From the NCBI GenBank assembly GCA_003023485.1, contig PXSG01000055.1, positions 4,324 to 24,693 of the forward strand: a stretch of DNA of 20,370 bases, in the 5' to 3' direction. This document shows positions 12,580-19,207 of this stretch, in pieces. Numbering within the stretch: the first letter of the stretch is position 1; each line of letters opens with the position of its first letter. The notes under the pieces were generated by a model. The model was not told where the DNA came from and made no database searches. It saw only the letters and a list, made by a program, of their open reading frames with translations. The translations under genes and the position numbers were made by a program. The stretch is from Halobacteriales archaeon SW_10_68_16 (GTDB lineage: Archaea > Halobacteriota > Halobacteria > Halobacteriales > Haloarculaceae).

Positions 12580-13776
12580 ATGCGTCGGTTCAACGTCGGG
12601 AGTGTCTTCGGCATTCCGATCCAGCTGGACCTGACCTTCCTCCTGGTGTTGCCCCTGTTCGCGTTCGTCATCGCCTCCCAGGTGGAGCTGTGGGCGGGGA
12701 CGATGAACGACATCGTGGCCGCGAACTTAGACGCCGAACTCCTCGCGACGGGTGCCCTCCCGTGGGCGCTGGGGGCTGTCGCCGCTGTCGGTCTCTTCGC
12801 GGGGGTCGTCCTCCACGAACTCGGCCACTCCGTCGTCGCGATGCGCTTTGGCTACACCATCGAGTCGATCACCCTCTGGCTCTTTGGCGGCATCGCCAAC
12901 CTCGAAGAGATGCCCGAGGACTGGAGGCAGGAACTGTACATCGCCGTCGCCGGCCCCGTGGTGAGTGTCCTCCTCGGTGTGGCTTTCTACGTGGCCTTCC
13001 TCGCGGTCCCCCCGGCACACTCCCTCGGGCTGGACGCCGCCCGTTTCATCCTCGGGTACCTGGCGCTGATGAACGTCGCGCTGGCGGCGTTCAACATGCT
13101 CCCCGGGTTCCCGATGGACGGCGGCCGCGTTCTGCGCGCGCTCCTAGCTCGCTCCCGGCCCTACGCCCGCGCGACGAAAATCGCCGCCGAGGTCGGGAAA
13201 GGCTTTGCCATCTTGCTGGGACTGTTCGGATTGCTCGTGAGTTTCAACCTCTTCCTGGTCGCGCTCGCCTTCTTCATCTACATCGGCGCCTCGGGCGAGG
13301 CCCAGCAGACCATCATGCGCGCAGCCTTCGAGGGTGTCGTCGTCGGCGATATCATGACGCCGACCGACCACGTCCAGACCGTCGAGGAGGATACCTCCGT
13401 CCGGGACCTCATCGACCGGATGTTCGAGGACCGCCACACCGGCTACCCCGTCGAACGTGACGGCGAGGTGGTCGGCCTCGTCACGCTCGAGGACGCCCGC
13501 GCCGTCCGCGAGTTCGAACGGGACGCCTACACCGTCGGGGACGTCATGACCACCGACGTCTACTCCGTCTCGCCCGACGAGGACGTGATGACCGCCCTCG
13601 AACAGCTCCAGGACAACGACATCGGCCGCCTGCTCGTCATCGACGACGACGAACTCGCCGGCCTCCTGACCCGCTCGGACATCATGACCGCCCTCTCGAT
13701 CATCCAGACCAGCGGCCGCTTCGACCGCCCGGCCGAGGAACCCGAGGACCTCGAACTCTCGCAACCCCGGGCGTAG
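12580..13776 (+). CDS. Site-2 protease (M50) with CBS domain pair
   Basis: A 398-residue intramembrane zinc metalloprotease. The HELGH motif (79-83) sits in a membrane helix, and the third-ligand motif NMLPGFPMDGGRVLRA lies at about 172-187, as in archaeal S2P (mjS2P type). About six hydrophobic segments occupy residues 10-240. Two CBS motifs follow at about 254-310 and 318-375 (DIMTPTDHVQTVEEDTSV; DVMTTDVYSVSPDEDV), which typically sense adenine nucleotides and could gate the protease. Its likely role is regulated cleavage of membrane-bound regulators; no partner is identified here. The start is the ATG at 12580, placed 27.5 bases from the TATA palindrome; a GTG three codons earlier is less likely. 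Confidence 0.92.
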   Translation: MRRFNVGSVFGIPIQLDLTFLLVLPLFAFVIASQVELWAGTMNDIVAANLDAELLATGALPWALGAVAAVGLFAGVVLHELGHSVVAMRFGYTIESITLWLFGGIANLEEMPEDWRQELYIAVAGPVVSVLLGVAFYVAFLAVPPAHSLGLDAARFILGYLALMNVALAAFNMLPGFPMDGGRVLRALLARSRPYARATKIAAEVGKGFAILLGLFGLLVSFNLFLVALAFFIYIGASGEAQQTIMRAAFEGVVVGDIMTPTDHVQTVEEDTSVRDLIDRMFEDRHTGYPVERDGEVVGLVTLEDARAVREFERDAYTVGDVMTTDVYSVSPDEDVMTALEQLQDNDIGRLLVIDDDELAGLLTRSDIMTALSIIQTSGRFDRPAEEPEDLELSQPRA

Positions 13777-13786
13777 ACTATAGCCA

Positions 13787-14561
13787 TCACGGAGCGAAGA
13801 GACGGTCGTCCGACGGGACGTCGATCCCGTCCCACAGTTTCTGCTTCGGAATCTTCCCGAACTCGGCGCTGCGGTGGCAAGACGGGCACAGCGAAACGAC
13901 GTTGTCGAGGGCGTGTGCGTCCGCTTTCGTCCGATCTCATCGGCCGTCGCGCCACAGACCACACACTCGTGTCCGTCGCGTTCGAGTGCCCGCCGGCGCA
14001 CGCGGTTCCACCCCGTCCCGTAGGTGTCCGTGCCGCCTCCCTTCCAGTTGGGGTGGCCCTCACCTTCGAAGGCTTCCGAGAGCCAGTCGTAGCGACACTC
14101 GTCACTGCACAGCGCTACCTCGCCGGTGATGTGGCTCGGGTACCGTTCGATCGGAGCGTCACAGACGGCGCAGTTCGTCTCGACCTTTCCACCACTCCAG
14201 CGTGGATGTTCTTCCCCTTCGATGACCGGTGGGTCGCGCCAGTTCGCCTCCTCTACACAGTCCGGACAGACAGCCCTTCTTTGTCCGAGGGATAGTAATC
14301 GAAAGACGCTCCACAGAGAGCACACTGTGTCGTCTCTTTCTTGTCGTCGTAGTTCGGGTTGTTCTCGCCGGCGAAACTGACTGCGCTGTCGTGACAGTCG
14401 TCGGAACAGTATCTCTTCTCGTAGCTACAGTAAAACTGTTCGCCGCAGTGATCACATTCGCGATTCGGCAACCGTGCGTCGTGTACGGAACTGTGGTGTA
14501 CCCCGAGCCCTCGCCGAGTATCGAACACCGATCCGCACGTTGGACACTCGTGAGTTCCCAT
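13787..14561 (-). pseudogene. HNH endonuclease with zinc fingers, frameshifted and deleted
   Basis: The N-terminal frame (MGTHECPTCGSVFDTRRGLG) carries a C2H2-like finger and several CxxC pairs, then breaks at about 14269. Inserting one base restores GL-x-CPDCVEEANW and the rest, with repeated NUMOD3-like motifs (GENNPNY, GEEHPRWSGGK, GEGHPNWKGGG). The HNH start follows (ERDGHECVVCGATADEIGR). At about 13928 the frame shifts again, to KADAHALDNVVSLCPSCHRS and FGKIPKQKLW, ending at TGA 13787. The expected block with the catalytic HH (as in DVHHIVPVR of relatives, from memory) is missing, so activity should be lost. A TATA-like AAATACGA about 26 bases upstream of ATG 14561 marks the old promoter. 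The GC content is lower than that of the neighbours. Confidence 0.8.
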
Positions 14562-14582
14562 CACCTGTCTCTCTGTTCGGAT

Positions 14583-14591
14583 TCGTATTTG
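14583..14591 (-). promoter_or_regulatory. TATA-like box of the HNH pseudogene
   Basis: On the minus strand an AAATACGA-like element is centred roughly 26 bases before the ATG at 14561, in an AT-rich stretch. The promoter appears intact although the gene is broken. Confidence 0.4.
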
Positions 14592-14629
14592 AAACTCAGC
14601 CGTCCGGAGTGGAAGTGAAATTCGACGAT

Positions 14630-14730
14630 CGGTATTAATTTCGAGAGAAATTGATTAAAATTTGAACCCACGTCTCAGCCCCCACAAGGCTGAAGGATAC
14701 CACTACCCCAGCCCGGACACTGGGCGCATC
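14630..14730 (+). mobile_element. Possible IS200/IS605-type right-end remnant (hairpins)
   Basis: An AT-rich stretch (ATTAATTTC to AAAATTTGAA, about 14634-14664) leads into two hairpins. The first is TCAGCC/GGCTGA with loop CCCACAA (14675-14693). The second is CCCAG/CTGGG (14707-14724), followed by GCGCATCC. A hairpin of the form CAGCC-N7-GGCTG-AAGGAT resembles, from memory, the sequence after tnpB genes in haloarchaeal IS200/IS605 elements, where the guide-RNA scaffold lies. No tnpA or tnpB ORF is present, so this would be a solo end. An alternative is an ordinary terminator or REP-like sequence. Confidence 0.35.
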
Positions 14731-14793
14731 CTGACGTAGGCCGCCGATTCGTGAAATACGTTACGTTACGGTCAACGCCGACAGTCGGGACCC

Positions 14794-14799
14794 TTTTGA
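14794..14799 (+). promoter_or_regulatory. TATA-like box for the gene at 14822
   Basis: TTTTGA is centred about 25-26 bases before the GTG at 14822. It supports a leaderless GTG start. Confidence 0.45.
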
Positions 14800-14821
14800 C
14801 CGGCGACGGCCTACCACAGGT

Positions 14822-15277
14822 GTGGCCATCACGGACAAGGTTTACATCAAGAACCACCAGCAGATCGCCTCCCAGTTGGAGCGGTCGTTCCCGCGCGGGG
14901 CGTTCAAGGGGGCGACGCTGGACATCCTCTACCAGGGCGAGGGCCTCTCGAAGCTGGACGACGCGACGCGGGACCGCGTCCTGGAGTTCGCCGAGGACTT
15001 CCTGGACTGTGACTGCGAGGCCAACCCCCACTGTGGGTGTCCCGGGCGGAAGTTCGTCCGCTACCTGCTGGAGTTGCGCGCGGAGGGGCTGGGCCCCGAC
15101 GCCATCGTCGACGTGATGGGCGAGGATTACATGCTTTACGCGTATCCGGGCGACGTGCTCTCCTTCCTCGACGACAGCGTCCGGACGCTGGAGGCAATCG
15201 AGGCACTGGCGGACGTCGACGGCCGCGAACGAGCGGGCGAGCAGGCACGACAACTACGGGAAGAACTGGTTCGATAG
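14822..15277 (+). CDS. Conserved haloarchaeal protein with Cys cluster
   Basis: A 151-residue soluble protein starting MAITDKVYIKNHQQIASQLE. The notable feature is a compact cysteine cluster, FLDCDCEANPHCGCPGRKF (about residues 60-78), giving C-x-C-x5-C-x-C, which could hold zinc or an Fe-S centre. The segment after it (VRYLLELRAEGLGPDAIVDV) and the C-terminal helices are well ordered. I recognise the protein as a widespread, single-copy haloarchaeal hypothetical but cannot attach a secure family number or function. The start is GTG, chosen because of the TATA-like element at 14794-14799. It converges with the ribbon-helix-helix gene, 41 bases apart. Confidence 0.8.
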   Translation: MAITDKVYIKNHQQIASQLERSFPRGAFKGATLDILYQGEGLSKLDDATRDRVLEFAEDFLDCDCEANPHCGCPGRKFVRYLLELRAEGLGPDAIVDVMGEDYMLYAYPGDVLSFLDDSVRTLEAIEALADVDGRERAGEQARQLREELVR

Positions 15278-15318
15278 GCGAGACGGACCCGACCGGAGGT
15301 GGGTGAGCCGTGGGGGCG

Positions 15319-15756
15319 TCAGACCGGGGAGTCGTCGAAGCTACTACCGATCCGGTAGGAGGGTTCCTCCTCCTCGTCGCCGTCGAGGTCCTCGAGCTGG
15401 ACGACGTCCTCCTGGTCGGCCTCGTCGAGTTCCTGGCGGAGCTTCGTGACGTAGCGCTTGTGCTCCTCGAGTTGTTCGCGGAGGTGTTCGGCCTCGAGTT
15501 CGAGGCGCTCGTGTTCCCGGACGAAACTCTTCGGGACCTCCACCTTCGGCGGGAAGCTCTGGGTGCTGGCGCCGCTCGATTCGCTGACCTCGTGTTCGGG
15601 GACGACTTCGACCTGGCCGTCGTGGGCGACCAACATGTCGACGTAATCCCGGAACACCGCCGACAGCGAGATGTCGCGCTCCTCCGCGATGTCGCGCAGG
15701 GTCTCGAACTTCTCCTGGCTCACCCGGAAGGAGATGGTCTTGTTCTTGTTACCCAT
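15319..15756 (-). CDS. Ribbon-helix-helix protein with coiled-coil tail
   Basis: A 145-residue protein. The N-terminal 45 residues (MGNKNKTISFRVSQEKFETL, then RDISLSAVFRDYVDML) fit the ribbon-helix-helix DNA-binding fold: a short basic strand followed by two helices. A linker with the conserved-looking FPPKVEVPKSFVREHERLE leads to a charged coiled coil (about 85-120) and an acidic C-terminus. It is likely a dimeric transcriptional regulator or nucleoid-associated protein. The start is ATG 15756, since the longer frame from 15783 would extend into the promoter: a TTAAGT element lies around 15785 on the minus strand. It sits downstream of rpap3 on the same strand, separated by a poly-T terminator, so it is probably a separate transcript. 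Confidence 0.85.
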   Translation of the reverse strand: MGNKNKTISFRVSQEKFETLRDIAEERDISLSAVFRDYVDMLVAHDGQVEVVPEHEVSESSGASTQSFPPKVEVPKSFVREHERLELEAEHLREQLEEHKRYVTKLRQELDEADQEDVVQLEDLDGDEEEEPSYRIGSSFDDSPV

Positions 15757-15822
15757 GTACACGGGTGTGGTATCTCCGACCACTTAACCGTTTGTCAGAC
15801 GCGTCTCACCGCTCACGGCGTG

Positions 15823-15829
15823 AAAAAAA
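15823..15829 (-). terminator. Poly-T terminator after the rpa3-rpap3 operon
   Basis: Seven consecutive T on the minus strand lie about 33 bases after the rpap3 stop (15862). Archaeal RNA polymerase terminates at T-runs, and the next gene has its own TATA-like element. Confidence 0.55.
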
Positions 15830-15861
15830 CGGGATGAAAGACCCGCGGGCGTCGGGAGCGG

Positions 15862-16458
15862 TCAGGCGGTGCTGGCTTCGGCCTGCTCGGCGTCGAGGCT
15901 CTCGAGGGCGTCCTCGACGATGCGCTTGTAGTTCTCGACGGGGAGGTCGTACTGTTCGCGGGCCATCTCGGCGTACTCGTCGACGCCCTCGCCCTGGTAG
16001 GACTGGATGCGGTCGATGGTCCGCTCGGCAGCCTCGACGACCCAGCGGTCGCGGGTGGTCTCGTCAACGCGGTTGATCGACTCCGGGCGGATGGAGACGT
16101 TCACCTCGCCGTCGTCGGTCTCGTAGGTGCGGGGTTTGCCGACGACGGCGACGTACTCCGGGGGTTCGAGTTCCCGGAGCATCGAGGCGGCGTCGGGCTG
16201 GTACTGGCCGGCGTAGGTGAAGAACGTGTCGCCGTTGGGGTCGACGACGCGCCCCTGCCAGTACTCCGAATCCTCGCCGACATCCTCTGTCTCGGTGAGT
16301 GTGCCGGCGACGAACACGCGGTTGGCCCGCTGGCCCGTCGGCAGGAGGACGTACACCGGCGCGCGGTCGTCGTCCGACTCCTTGAACGTGTAGGTCGCGT
16401 CGTTGAACTCGCGTGCGAACACGCGGCGGGCGCCCTCGCGGGTGGGTGTGCTCGCCAT
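15862..16458 (-). CDS. rpap3: RPA-associated protein RPAP3
   Basis: A 198-residue OB-fold protein of the COG3390 type found next to haloarchaeal RPA genes. Characteristic stretches are VFAREFNDATYTFKESDDDR at the N-terminus, RVFVAGTLTETEDVG, EYWQGRVVDPNGDTFFTYAG and PPEYVAVVGKPRTYETDDG. In Haloferax volcanii, RPAP proteins form complexes with their cognate single-stranded-DNA-binding RPA and are encoded in the same operon. Its length matches the short RPAP3 class rather than the long RPAP1. The ATG overlaps the presumed stop of the RPA gene (TAATG), implying translational coupling. Confidence 0.88.
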   Translation of the reverse strand: MASTPTREGARRVFAREFNDATYTFKESDDDRAPVYVLLPTGQRANRVFVAGTLTETEDVGEDSEYWQGRVVDPNGDTFFTYAGQYQPDAASMLRELEPPEYVAVVGKPRTYETDDGEVNVSIRPESINRVDETTRDRWVVEAAERTIDRIQSYQGEGVDEYAEMAREQYDLPVENYKRIVEDALESLDAEQAEASTA

Positions 16459-17320
16459 TATATCGACCTCGCTTCGTCGGCCCGGTCACGCGGTAGTAGT
16501 AGCCCAGCGTCTTCTCCCGGATCTCGTCGGCGACCACACTGGTATCCAGCGCGTCCATCGCCATCTCCTGGGCCTCCTCGAGCGTAACGTCGGCGACGTC
16601 CTCGGTGGCCGCCTGATCGAAGATGACCTCGTGGACGTCGGCGCCGTCGTCGAGGACCCCCTTGATGCGGAGGTCGAATTCGCCGTCGACCTCGCCGTGC
16701 TCGCTACAGCGCCCGTTCTGGAGGACGCGCGTACAGTCCTCCTCGGGGCAGCGCTTGATGAGTCCCGAGCCCGACTGGATGTCGACCAGCGCGCCCGAGA
16801 CCTCGACGTCGTCGTCGCCGACCTCGATGTCCTCGTCGAGGGCTTCGATGACGGTCGTCCGGTTGAGTTTCACCGAGTAGCGGCCCTGGTACTCGTCAGT
16901 GACGACGTTCCGGAGGCTGTAGACGGCCCCCTCTTCGAGTTCGGGGAGGTCGGATTTCGACCACTTGGTGAACTTCACGGTGCCGGTCTCGTCGCCGAGC
17001 AGGCCGACCTGCGCGACGGCGTCGCTCCGGGCGTCCCAGAGGTCGACCACCTTCGCGGTGACGTCGATCCACTCCTCGGCAGTGTCGATGTCCCTGATCT
17101 GCTTGACCTCGTTGCCGCCACCCGTCAGGTCGTCGCGGTCCATCCCGGCCTCGTCGAGGTAGGTGTTGGTGACGCTCCGGCGGGCCTCGTCGACGGGGAC
17201 CTTGTACTCCTCGACCAGCGTCTCGAGGCGCTCGTGGACCTCGTCGACGGTGATCTCGAGGCGGTCGGCGAACTGTTCGTGTATCTCCGCTGCGTGGGTA
17301 CGCAAATCTGTCTCAGTCAT
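16458..17320 (-). CDS. rpa3: Replication protein A, Rpa3-type, apparent 3' frameshift
   Basis: A single-stranded-DNA-binding protein of about 287 residues. An N-terminal helical part (ADRLEITVDEVHERLETLVE) precedes an OB fold (about 75-160; EWIDVTAKVVDLWDARSD, QVGLLGDETGTVKFTKW). A zinc motif follows (C-PEED-C, then GRCSEHGEVDG), and then a helical C-terminus to GYYYRVTGP. One OB fold plus a zinc finger and the adjacent RPAP fit haloarchaeal Rpa3. As written, the frame runs past the RPAP start to 16064, encoding an Arg-rich shadow. Adding one base at about 16479-16483 would end it at ADEARSI with a TAA overlapping the rpap3 ATG. This end was chosen; a sequencing error or a real indel are both possible. 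Confidence 0.85.
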
Positions 17321-17360
17321 CGGCGTTCACTGTCTCCGCGTTGTTTTCGATGGGAGACAT
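17313..17360 (-). CDS. 15-codon leader ORF overlapping the rpa3 start
   Basis: The mini-ORF MSPIENNAETVNADD starts at ATG 17360 and its TGA (17313-17315) lies eight bases into rpa3. The TATA box at 17382-17388 is 25 bases from this ATG but about 65 from that of rpa3, so transcription should begin at the mini-ORF. It could couple or attenuate rpa3 translation. The peptide itself is unassignable, and it may only mark the transcript start. Confidence 0.5.
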   Translation of the reverse strand: MSPIENNAETVNADD

Positions 17361-17381
17361 ACGCCGGTTGGTGCCCGATAC

Positions 17382-17388
17382 TATTTAA
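17382..17388 (-). promoter_or_regulatory. TATA box of the rpa3-rpap3 operon
   Basis: On the minus strand the sequence is TTAAATA, a near-ideal haloarchaeal TATA box. It is centred about 25 bases before the leader ATG at 17360. Confidence 0.6.
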
Positions 17389-17460
17389 GGTTCCGTGACC
17401 GGGGCGGAAGTGAAACCGCCGGGCTGGAGTCGGATGTCTTCGCGCTCGTCGCCGACGGGG

Positions 17461-17466
17461 TTTAGT
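17461..17466 (+). promoter_or_regulatory. TATA-like box for the gene at 17490
   Basis: TTTAGT is centred about 26 bases before the ATG at 17490. It supports that ATG over the GTG one codon earlier. Confidence 0.5.
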
Positions 17467-17489
17467 GAACGGCCCCCAAAGTCCGGGTG

Positions 17490-17774
17490 ATGACCGACGG
17501 GGACCGACTGGGGCGTTTCCTCCGGACGAAGGTCCGCTCGGCCGGCCGCCAGTACGAGCAGGCCAGGCGGGCCTACGACAGCGCCCGCGCCAGCGCGCTC
17601 GCGGACCTGCCGACCGACGGGGCGGGCCAGGCCCGCATCGTCTGCCGGCGCTACGCCGAGAAGCGTACCGTCCCGCTGGAGGAGGGGGCACGCCCGGCGT
17701 GTTTCGAGGCCGACCACCCCGACTGCCAGGGCTGTCTCGAGGACATCCGTGCCGGCCGGATCGAAACCTGGTGA
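17490..17774 (+). CDS. Conserved haloarchaeal protein, DUF7091-like
   Basis: A 94-residue protein starting MTDGDRLGRFLRTKVRSAGR. A basic N-terminal helix (FLRTKVRSAGRQYEQARRAY) is followed by a small domain with four cysteines: C in RIVCRRYAE, C in ARPACFEAD, and CQGC near the C-terminus (HPDCQGCLEDIRAGRIETW). The closing GRIETW is distinctive. I recognise it as a haloarchaeal family I believe is named DUF7091; the number is from memory. The cysteines suggest zinc binding. Function is unknown. It is transcribed divergently from the rpa3 operon and lies 42 bases before the guanylyltransferase gene, which has its own T-rich element. Confidence 0.75.
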   Translation: MTDGDRLGRFLRTKVRSAGRQYEQARRAYDSARASALADLPTDGAGQARIVCRRYAEKRTVPLEEGARPACFEADHPDCQGCLEDIRAGRIETW

Positions 17775-17816
17775 CGCCCCCGGATTGTTTTTGTCCCGCC
17801 CGCGCGAGGCACGGAT

Positions 17817-18875
17817 ATGGACCGCCACCTCGTCGCGCTCGTCCTCGCCGGCGGAACGGGCACGCGCCTCTATCCCGCCAGCCGCAGTGACCGCCCCAAG
17901 CAGTTCCTCGATCTCGGCGGTGATCGCTCGCTGCTTGCCCGCACCGTCGAGCGGGCGGGCTTCGCCGACGAGACGTACGTCCTCACCCGACCCGCATTCG
18001 CCGACGCTGTCCGCGAGCACGCCCCCGGCGTGGCAGTCCTGACCGAACCCCGGCCCCGCGACACCGGCCCGGCACTGGTCTACGCGGCGAGCAGGATCCG
18101 CGAGCAGGTCGGGGACTGCGCCCTCCTCGCGCTCCCCAGCGACCACCACGTGGCCGGCGACTTCGCGGCCACCGCCCGCACGGCCGCCGGCGTCGCCGTC
18201 GAGACCGGCGGCCTCGTCACGCTCGGCGTCGAACCCACCCGACCCGCCACGGGCTACGGCTACATCGCGCCCGGCGAGGACCGTGGCGAGTACGCCACCG
18301 TCGAGCGCTTCGTCGAGAAGCCCGACGCCGAGGCTGCCCGCCGGTACGTCGCAGAGGGATACTACTGGAACGCGGGCATCTTCGCGTGGACGCCCGAGGC
18401 GTTCCTGGCCGCTGCTCGCGACTCGCCGCTGGCGTCCCTCGTCGACGCCGTGGAGGCCGGTGACGCCGAGAGCGGGTTCGCGTCCGTCGACCCCGTCAGC
18501 GTCGACCGCGCCGTCCTCGAGGACGCCACTGAGGTGTTCGTGGTGTCCGCCGCCTTCGAGTGGGACGACCTGGGCTCCTGGGACGCGGTCGGGCGGGTCC
18601 TCCCGACAGACGCCGACGGGAACGCGATCCTCGGGGAGGGACTGGCCGTCGACGCCGCCGACTGCGTGCTCGCCTCGGACGGCCACGTCGCTGCCGTCGG
18701 CGTCGAGGGACTCGTCGTCGCCAGCTACGGCGACCGGACGCTGGTCGTCCCCCGCGAGGCGAGTCAGCGCGTCCGCGAGGTCGTCGACGCGCTCGGTGGC
18801 TTGCCGGCGGCCGCCGACCCGGGGGAGTATGACTCACAATCTGAGTCCGGCGCAAACGATATATTCGACGGCTGA
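17817..18875 (+). CDS. manC: Mannose-1-phosphate guanylyltransferase
   Basis: A 352-residue nucleotidyltransferase of the GDP-mannose pyrophosphorylase (ManC/CpsB) type, making GDP-mannose from mannose-1-phosphate and GTP for glycan synthesis. Signatures in order are ALVLAGGTGTRLYP with RPKQFLDL (nucleotide binding), TEPRPRDTGPALVYA, LLALPSDHH (metal-binding Asp), GYGYIAPGED, FVEKPDAEAA, YYWNAGIFAW, and FEWDDLGSWDAVG. This block set distinguishes GMP-type enzymes from glucose-1-phosphate transferases. The C-terminal isomerase cupin of bifunctional bacterial enzymes is absent, so it is monofunctional. The start ATG at 17817 has a TTTTTG run (17787-17792) about 27 bases upstream. In haloarchaea GDP-mannose feeds S-layer N-glycosylation and dolichol-mannose synthesis. 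Confidence 0.9.
   Translation: MDRHLVALVLAGGTGTRLYPASRSDRPKQFLDLGGDRSLLARTVERAGFADETYVLTRPAFADAVREHAPGVAVLTEPRPRDTGPALVYAASRIREQVGDCALLALPSDHHVAGDFAATARTAAGVAVETGGLVTLGVEPTRPATGYGYIAPGEDRGEYATVERFVEKPDAEAARRYVAEGYYWNAGIFAWTPEAFLAAARDSPLASLVDAVEAGDAESGFASVDPVSVDRAVLEDATEVFVVSAAFEWDDLGSWDAVGRVLPTDADGNAILGEGLAVDAADCVLASDGHVAAVGVEGLVVASYGDRTLVVPREASQRVREVVDALGGLPAAADPGEYDSQSESGANDIFDG
18859..18865 (+). promoter_or_regulatory. TATA box inside the manC 3' end
   Basis: ATATATT is centred 26 bases before the ATG at 18888, preceded by a BRE-like CGCAAACG. It overlaps the last codons of manC (DIFDG). Confidence 0.6.
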
Positions 18876-18887
18876 GTACCGGAAATT

Positions 18888-19109
18888 ATGAACTACTGGG
18901 TGCGGTTCTGGGTGGTGATCCTCTCGCTGATCGTCGCCATCTCCGCGCTGGGCTTCCTCTCGCTGTCGTTCGTGTTCCCCGACGCGGACCTGTTCGGGGT
19001 CGGGACGGTCGGCCGGCTGGCGGTCGCGCTCGTCGGGGCCACGGCCATCGGCGTCGTCGTCTGGAGTGCCTCAACCTTCGGCGACGTCGTCACGGAGAAC
19101 CCTCGGTAG
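18888..19109 (+). CDS. Small two-helix membrane protein
   Basis: A 73-residue hydrophobic protein, MNYWVRFWVVILSLIVAISA onward. Two membrane helices (about 6-30 and 41-61) are separated by a short acidic loop (PDADLFG). The short C-terminal tail is TFGDVVTENPR. No family is recognised. The ATG at 18888 is 12 bases after the manC stop and has its own TATA box within manC, so it can be expressed separately. A link to glycan metabolism is only positional. Confidence 0.75.
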   Translation: MNYWVRFWVVILSLIVAISALGFLSLSFVFPDADLFGVGTVGRLAVALVGATAIGVVVWSASTFGDVVTENPR

Positions 19110-19207
19110 TGCTCGACCCACGGATCCTTACCCGCTGGTATCCTCCTCGGAGAGACGCACCAGCGTCATGCCGCCCGCCGTCGCGTCGGGGAATCGCCGG
19201 GGAGCAT

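Noticed and set aside
13144..13786. Continuation of the middle HNH frame on the minus strand into the protease gene
   Set aside because: Beyond the HNH lesion the frame becomes shadow of the site-2 protease/CBS coding sequence; the true HNH C-terminus lies in another frame and stops at 13787.
14404..14441. Inverted repeat GAACAGT/ACTGTTC
   Set aside because: It lies inside the zinc-finger coding part of the HNH pseudogene with a 24-base loop; it is likely coincidental.
14637..14652. Perfect small palindrome AATTTC-GAGA-GAAATT
   Set aside because: A 6-base stem in an AT-rich tract is expected by chance; it is mentioned only as part of the possible IS end.
14757..14771. Short tandem repeat TACGT-TACGT-TACGG
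   Set aside because: It has three partial copies only, with no link to a gene start or known element.
16064..16457. The continuation of the RPA frame through rpap3 as a real fusion
   Set aside because: The sequence is Arg/Pro-rich shadow of rpap3; the OB-fold protein in the other frame is clearly the real gene.
19128..19207. Short minus-strand frame ending GGMTLVRLSEEDTSG after the alpha/beta hydrolase
   Set aside because: It looks faintly coding and has an ATG, but it gives only 13 residues with no promoter, so it cannot be separated from chance.
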